Assembly: GCA_033675265.1 (NCBI GenBank)
Contig: JAUJYZ010000976.1
Span: 1 to 64,000, forward strand
DNA: 64,000 bases
Source: Actinostola sp. cb2023
Taxonomy: Eukaryota > Cnidaria > Anthozoa > Actiniaria > Actinostolidae
Reading direction: 5' to 3'
Under the pieces are notes generated by a model. It was given only the letters and a program-made list of their open reading frames with translations. It did not search any database and was not told the DNA's origin. Below, piece by piece: positions 57,894 to 64,000 of this stretch; positions within the stretch are counted from its first letter, which is position 1, and the number at the start of each line of letters is the position of its first letter. The position numbers were made by a program, and so were the translations under genes.

Positions 57894-58577
57894 CTCAGGT
57901 GGTTTAAGGCTTGGTTTTATAGAGCAACATGTAAAATCACATTTTTACAATATCTCTCTCCATTTATAACGAATGATTATGGTGTTTGGTCCTTAGGAGG
58001 CATTTAGGTTTTGTAATATTTAAGTGCAATTATGTTAATTTCTAAAGGTCACGTGACCTTAAAATGAGAAAAAGAGAAAATTGAAAATGGGGAGTACAGA
58101 GACTTTTCTTAGGATAATAAAATAGGTGTTATTTGATGATATTTGAAGAGGTCTTCCTAAGTTAGCCTTTGCTCGTTGTCCCCAGCTAAACGGTAAAGAG
58201 AAAAATGAAAATATATAATTTTCAGCTTGGTCACGTGACCTATTTTGTCAATTATCTCCATAACTAACAATGATGGACAACGAGCAAAGGCTATTTTGGA
58301 AAGACCTATTGAATTGTCCTTATTTAATACACAATCTATTATTCTAAGAAAAGTCTCTGTACACCCCATTTTTTGTTGAGTCTTTCGTACATTTGTGACC
58401 ACGTGGTTTGTCACGTGATACGGCATGTCCAGTAGTTACCATATAATATTATCTGTTTCAACGAACTACAGCTACTAGCCGAGTTTCAGCTTGGTAGGTG
58501 AAATGCCTGACTCAATAATTCAAAAATTGTGATTTTATGAGTAATTAGTCTCTCAGCCAAGCCTTAAACCACCTGAG
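57894..58577. mobile_element. 684-bp composite foldback, CTCAGGTGG ends
   Basis: Ends CTCAGGTGGTTTAAGGCTTG and its inverse CAAGCCTTAAACCACCTGAG. An inner foldback (about 58095-58370) has arms GTACAGAGACTTTTCTTAG and AGCCTTTGCTCGTTGTCC. No target duplication was recognised. Confidence 0.65.
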
Positions 58578-59599
58578 TCGTCAGTGATACAGTGATATGA
58601 CTAAGAAAGCGTGGCAGCGAACACCTAATAAAATGAACGAATGAACAAATGAATGCATGAACGAATAAGCTAGTGAACGAATGAACGAACGAACGAAAGG
58701 ATGAATGCATGAACGAGCAAATGACTGATGACTAAATGAATGAAAGAACGAACCCATGACATTAATATATGGAAATGCGGTGGTCAGATCCTACCCCGAG
58801 TACCGATACCGAAAACAAATAAATACCCTCTTTACAGTACGAGAGTCAGATCCAGAGATCCAGGTTTTAGGCAATTTTAATAGAAAAAAATCCAGTAATC
58901 ATGGTAGTTAATCAACAACGTATATGCAGTTGCCAGACAACGGAAAAAGTGTCAGAAATTCTGCATACTACAGCTTCTACAAAGAATGAAGTCATTTATC
59001 ATCCAGGTGTTCAGGTGTGAAGACCTCAGCCAGTCATCGCACATACCGGCCATTTTCACCTGAGAAGACACGGTCTAAGTTTGTTGAGAAAGTTTTACTG
59101 TTATTAATAGTTCTGGATCTAAAGACTTCCAAGTCTAAAATCAATGCATATTCATATTCAATGATTACATTTCTGAGTCTGCGATTCAGCGGTTTCCTTG
59201 CGAGAATCACTCGAAATCGAGGCCATTATTAGGGGTCCATTATTATGTTTTCAACAATATAAATAAAAAACAAAGTGGCTCATTTATTTCAATGTAATTT
59301 TAGTTTTCTTGAGAATGTTGTGTTTATCGTTTCTATAAAATTGTCTATCAAAAGTCGCTCCTATCAAAATATTATTTTCGACCCATTAGCCTCGCTTTCG
59401 TGTTCCCTCGAAAGGCGACCGCTGAATTACGGGCTCAAACACAACAGTATCTAACTACATTCCAATGATACTGGAATGTTGCAATAATAATTATAACATT
59501 ATTCTCTTCATAAGAGCTTAATACAAAAATAACTATGATAGCAATGCACTCGCTACATTAGGGCTGGATGACGCGGTGCAACGAATTATGGGAAGAGCG

Positions 59600-59660
59600 C
59601 GAATATAAAAGAGAAGCCAAGAGCGTATCACGTGACCTATGACGTCACGTCAAAGAAGTA
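59600..59660 (+). promoter_or_regulatory. Possible plus-strand promoter: TATA, E-box, CRE cluster
   Basis: ATATAAAAG near 59603, CACGTG near 59629 and TGACGTCACGTCA near 59640 lie within 50 bp, an arrangement seen in regulated promoters. It is on the strand opposite p85, in its 3' flank, and no recognisable ORF follows. It could be chance or a MITE remnant. Confidence 0.25.
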
Positions 59661-60001
59661 CTAGTTCGAAATTCGTCATCGCTGCCTCAGACTCTTCACA
59701 CATATACAGTATACCCTTCCAAATAAGGCAAGAGAGAGGGAAGAAAGCCCGAGTCGGGCGGCATTGTGAGCCAGCGATACTATGAACTGCGGTATCAATT
59801 TCTTTCCGAGTTTTGCCTATTCTCCTTTGTAGCCCTTTGTGGCCTCGTAACGCCACGCCCCTACTTCACAAGCTCCAAAGGGGTCCGGGTATTACATGAT
59901 CACAATCCTGCATATAAGAAAAGGTATGCTTGGCTAATTGTAATTCAAATGTACATAGTACCGATATGTTGTAACGGTGTAATATGGACTAGACGATCAT
60001 T

Positions 60002-62810
60002 TTAAATATTCTTCTTGAAAAACCGTATTGGATAGACTAGTTTAGTGGCGAGATGACGGTTATGCTTTTGTAGAGTATTATTGTGATAATGTTCTACGAG
60101 ATCTTTTAACGTTGGATATATAGCATAGTCTGGATTAAAGCCATAGCCACGAAGACCTTTGATGATGTGGATGTGACGTGGCTCAAAGTCGAATCTGAAA
60201 TAGAACAAGAAACTTTAGTACAAGTATGGCCGGTAATACTTACGGATCAATGAATTACGAAAGAGTAACGAAAGAATTACGAAAGGATTACGAAAGAGTA
60301 ACGAAAGAACTTTGTTACGAAAGAGTAACGAAAGAATTATGAAAGAGTAACGAAAGAATTACGAAAGAGTAACAAAAGAATTACGAAAGAGTTACGAAAG
60401 AGTAACGAAAGAGTTACGAAAGAGTAACGAAAGAATTATGAAAGAGTAACGAAAGAATTACGAAAGGGTAGCGAAAGAAGTACGAAAGAATTACGAAAGA
60501 GTTGCGAAAGAGTAACGAAAGAGTAACGGAGTTGCGGAGTAACGAAAGAATTGGGAAAGAGTAACGAAAGCCGTACGAAAGATGAACGAAAGAGTAACGA
60601 AAGTAATACGAAAGAGTCGCCGAAGGGGAATTACGAAAGGGGAAAAAAAATAACGAAAGAACTTTGTTGCGAATGAGTAACAAAAGAATTATGAAAGAGT
60701 AACGAAAGAATGCGCATTCCGCGTGCGAAAGCCATCCAAAAGAGTAACGAAACTATGCCGATTAGCGAAAGAGTAACGAAAGAGTTACGAAAGAATAATG
60801 AGAATAATAACGAAAGAGTAACGAAAGAATTACGAAAGAGTAACAAAAGAATTACGAAAGTATTTGAAGAATTACGAAAGAGTAACAAAAAAAGAATTAT
60901 ACGAAAGAGTAACGAAAGAATTACGAAAGAGTAACGAAATATTACCACATTCTCATTGTTAGAATGCCCACTGATTGTCTCGAAAGGTTAAACAAGTTAT
61001 GGGAGGCGCGTAACGAAGCAATGACTGTAATATGAGGTAACAAAGCACTGATTACGAAGGGGGGTAACGAAATAATCTGCGGTCGTGCAGAGCTAGGGTT
61101 GCTTATGAGCCTTATCGGTAATTAATCCCAAGGGACTCAAACATGCGCATTCCGCGTGCTGTGCCATCCAAAGAGTAACTATACGAAAGACCATAACGAA
61201 AGATTTTACCAATGAAAATAATTACGAAAGGGTAACGAAAGAATTACGAAAGAGTAACGAATACGAAAGAGTAACGAAAGAATTACGAAACTGAGTAACA
61301 AAACACTGATTACGAAAGAGTAACGAATACGAAAGAGTAACGAAAGAATTACGAAACAGTAAGAAATACTTACGAAAGCGTGACGGAATAACTTCCACGG
61401 TGATTAATACTGTCTCTTATCAAAAACGTTCCATCCGGACAATCTTTTAGTAAAGCAGCTGCTTCATCTCTGAAATAATGAAACAAAATAGGGTTTATAC
61501 ACATGGTTCACCCCCAGTCTTCTTTGTTTCTCATCGACACAGGAAGCCCATCTAAAGACACTGACTAATGAAGAAAGTCTTACCTATGAATCATTCCAAA
61601 CTTCCAATTAGCTTCGCTCAAATCAGTGTCTGGTACTTGATAAATACATCCCTGGCGAATACTGGAAATAACGTTGGTCTGTTAGTGTTAGAGTGTAAGC
61701 ATCTGGTATACAGCTTATATACAGAATCTCCGTGCGTTTACGTTTAGGCTGACGTGCGTTTACGCTTAGGTAAACTTGCTTACGAGGTCTGACGGCTATT
61801 CTACTAACATTACGAAACATTTCAATTTAAAAACTCACCCTTCGTTGACTATTTCCTTAGCTTCGTCCTGTGTATATCCCTTCTCGTTTACTAGAATACT
61901 AAACAAATAAAAGAAAATGTCATTGATATATTCTGTGCTAATTACGGATGTTTCCAGTCCTCTTCCGGCAGGCGAAGGAACACCTTACGGTTTTCTCCTT
62001 CCTATCCAAACACCAACCATCCCCGAGTGGTTAAGTCACCGCACCGCGCCTTGCCGTATTCAGAAGAGTTTGATTGGATGAGATGCATCTGCACGCTTTT
62101 TGATTGGTTCAGAAAGGAAGCCATTTGAGTGTCACGGTACCACTCTATAGTGTCGTTTTCGTATGAGTGGGAAACCTACGGCACAGAGTTACGGTCACGG
62201 TACGGAATCGAAGAAATTCTATTCAACCAATCACAGCGCGCGAAATCATTGCCCAACCAATCAAAATACTTGGACACGGCACGATCACCGCACGGCACGA
62301 ACCGTACCATAACTACTTCCCACTCATACGAAAACGACTCTAACGGCTGTAACGTTAACAGAGATCTCGCGGTACTTACTCGATATAAGTCTGTTTCTTC
62401 GTCTGTAATTCAATAATCTGAGCACGCAATGTGTTCATCAGCTGGTCTGTCTGTCGACTCTTCTCTGACGTGTTGGATAGTTCGCGCTCGGACTCAAGCA
62501 ATTCAAATTGCGCATCGTTCAACCGCTGTTTCAACAACTCGAAATTCTCCCTCAGCCTGCAATCAGGAAAAATACAATTACAATCCGAGATCGGGGTCTA
62601 TAGTAAATTGCCCCAGGGGAGGGGTGAAGGGAGGCGATCGACGAAAGCAAATCGTGGTTACAATAAATTGTTGTTGATTGGTTCTACTTACACTGCACGT
62701 GACTGAGGTGGAGCTACTTTCTGGAATGTTTCGTGGATCCCCATTTGTTCTTCGATGACGGAGATAATCGAGTGTTGAGCGTCTTTGACCAACTGTAGCT
62801 CCTTTGTTGT
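60002..62810 (-). CDS. PI3-kinase regulatory subunit p85-type, C-terminal part (partial, 6 exons)
   Basis: A cytoplasmic adaptor that stabilises and inhibits the p110 catalytic subunit and recruits it to phosphotyrosine. Exons (minus): 62810-62692, 62556-62380, 61898-61839, 61661-61584, 61469-61374, 60194-60002; 240 aa with phases closing. The first three encode the end of the inter-SH2 coiled coil (QLMNTLRAQIIELQTKK aligns with the RMNSIKPDLIQLRK region). After a short linker comes the C-terminal SH2 domain: WKFGMIHRDEAAALL, GTFLIRDS with the phosphotyrosine-binding Arg, RHIHI, GYGFNPDYAIYPTLKDLVEHY and ending LVYPIRFFKKNI. The linker before the SH2 domain lacks the conserved WLTQKG/NEWLG signature. 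The N-terminal SH2 and upstream exons lie beyond 64000. PIK3R1/2/3 cannot be distinguished. Confidence 0.85.
60230..61390. repeat. ACGAAAGAGTAACGAAAGAATT minisatellite in p85 last intron
   Basis: About 1.1 kb of 11/22-bp units (ACGAAAGAGTA / ACGAAAGAATT), broken by unique sequence at about 60960-61180. It contains a duplicated GCGCATTCCGCGTGC segment (60712 and 61145). The right edge runs directly into the donor of exon 61469-61374. Confidence 0.93.
62068..62345. mobile_element. MITE-like element with GTATGAGTGGGAA inverted ends
   Basis: GTCGTTTTCGTATGAGTGGGAA near 62152 and TTCCCACTCATACGAAAACGAC near 62311 are inverted. Parts recur at 12300-12420, 42700-42826 and 48240-48310. It lies in a p85 intron; a tRNA-like CCGAGTGGTTAAG sits just left, at 62022-62034. 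Confidence 0.6.
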
Positions 62811-62879
62811 CTGTAAGGTGAAGCAACAACACCGTTTTAACACTATTTTTAGCAACACTATCACCAAGAGCTTCATCGT

Positions 62880-64000
62880 CAACATTATCATCATGGTCAC
62901 CACCAGTAACACGCGACTAACACACGCTAACGCACGACTATCACACGCTAACGCACGACTAACACATGCTCACACACGACTAACACACGACTAACACACG
63001 CTCACGCACGACTATCACATGCTAACGCACGACTAACACACGAATATCACACACATACACACGACTATCACACGCTAACGCACGACTAACACACGCTTAC
63101 GCACGACTAACACACGACTATCACACGCTAACGCACGAATAACACACGACTAACACATGCTCACGCACGACTAACACACGCTTACGCACGACTATCACAC
63201 GACTATCACACGCTTATGCACAACTATCACACGCTAACGTACGACTAACACATGCTAACGCTCGATTATCACACGCTTACGCACGACTAACACACGACTA
63301 ACAAACGCTCACGCACGATTATCACTAACACACGCTTACGCACGACTAACACACGACTAACACACACTCACGCACGACTAACACACGACTATCACACGCT
63401 TACGCACGACTAACACACGCTAACGTACGACTAACACACATGCTAACGCTCGATTAACACACGCTTCACACGCTTACGCACGCACGACTATCACACGCTT
63501 ACGCACGACTAACACACGATTAACACACCGCACGACTAACACAACGCACGACTAACACACGCACGACGCAACACACGCTTACGCACGACTAACACATGCT
63601 CACACACGACTAACACACGAAACGCTCACGCACGACTAACACTAACACACGACTATCACACGCTTACGCACGACGCACACAACTATCACACACGCTAACG
63701 TACGACTAACACACGCTAACGCTCGATTACGCACGACTCACACGCTTACGACACGACTAAACACACGACTAACACATGCTAACACATGTTCACGCACGAC
63801 TAACACACGCTTACGCACGACTATCACACGCTTACGCACGACTAACACACGACTAACACATGCTCACGCACGACTAACACGCATACGCACGACTAACACA
63901 CGCTTACGCACGACTATCACACGCTCACGCACGACTAACACACGACTAACACATGCTCACGCACGACTAACACGCTTACGCACGACTATCACACGCATAC
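62880..64000. repeat. CACGACTAACACACGCTTACG minisatellite, runs off the window
   Basis: Over 1.1 kb of 10/11- and 21-bp units alternating CACGACTAACA, CACGACTATCA, CACGCTTACG and CATGCTCACG. It lies in the p85 intron upstream of exon 62810-62692 and continues past 64000. Confidence 0.95.

Larger units (their letters stand above)
55213..60001. other. CALR upstream / p85 downstream interval, transposon-rich
   Basis: No protein gene recognised in 4.8 kb. It holds the CALR promoter, a 750-bp palindromic element, GAACGAAT-type arrays (57046-57200, 58628-58752), foldbacks at 57221-57780 and 57894-58577, and a possible plus-strand promoter near 59.6 kb. Confidence 0.65.

Noticed and set aside
60414..60948. 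Phe/Leu/Ser/Arg-rich ORFs in the p85 intron
   Set aside because: Translations of the ACGAAAGAGTA minisatellite.
62129..62706. Plus-strand ORFs over the p85 exon 62556-62380
   Set aside because: Antisense to a coding exon with correct splice phases, and partly within a MITE.

Overview
This is nuclear DNA from an invertebrate animal. It has spliced protein genes with GT/AG introns, no operons, AT-rich non-coding DNA and many small transposons and tandem arrays. I infer a cnidarian, most likely an anthozoan. The reasons are gene content (TRPA channel, Disabled, p85, CR1 elements with 2A-like motifs) and several repeat termini that look to me like those of coral and sea-anemone genomes. This is pattern memory, not a database match, and other invertebrates remain possible.

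Layout. Positions 2427-6589 (+) hold the C-terminal half of a TRPA-type channel; its ankyrin half lies to the left of the window. MED26 follows at 7378-11655 (+) in three exons. A repeat-rich block (11.7-18.9 kb) separates it from a Disabled (DAB) endocytic adaptor gene on the minus strand (40164-18999, 11 coding exons, 1158 aa). The introns of DAB hold a frameshifted CR1-type LINE, a TIR element carrying a RecQ-like helicase fragment, and a 3.8 kb array of a 35-bp minisatellite. CDC16/APC6 (40652-42307, +) starts 487 bp from the DAB start codon, head to head. COMMD2 (44352-43750, -) and JMJD7 (44502-45662, +) form a second head-to-head pair 149 bp apart. CDC16, COMMD2 and JMJD7 are all single-exon here. 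Calreticulin (55212-46852, -) has 10 exons and a perfect ER-stress element upstream. The right end holds the last six exons of a PI3-kinase p85-type regulatory subunit (62810-60002, -), whose 5' part lies beyond the window.

The genes are unrelated housekeeping and signalling genes; I see no pathway cluster and no bacterial-style system. The most unusual content is the mobile DNA. At least four TIR elements have 9-bp target duplications (two exact, two or more with single mismatches). One of them carries the helicase fragment and is nested in the target duplication of another. A 750-bp near-perfect palindrome also has an exact 9-bp duplication. A family of TTAA-flanked foldbacks carries TGACGTCA sites. 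A LINE ORF begins with a hydrophobic stretch followed by a 2A-like motif. Two tandem arrays run into, or resemble, splice sites.

All exon boundaries were read by eye from GT/AG sites, reading phase and family resemblance. The phases close consistently through every gene model given.
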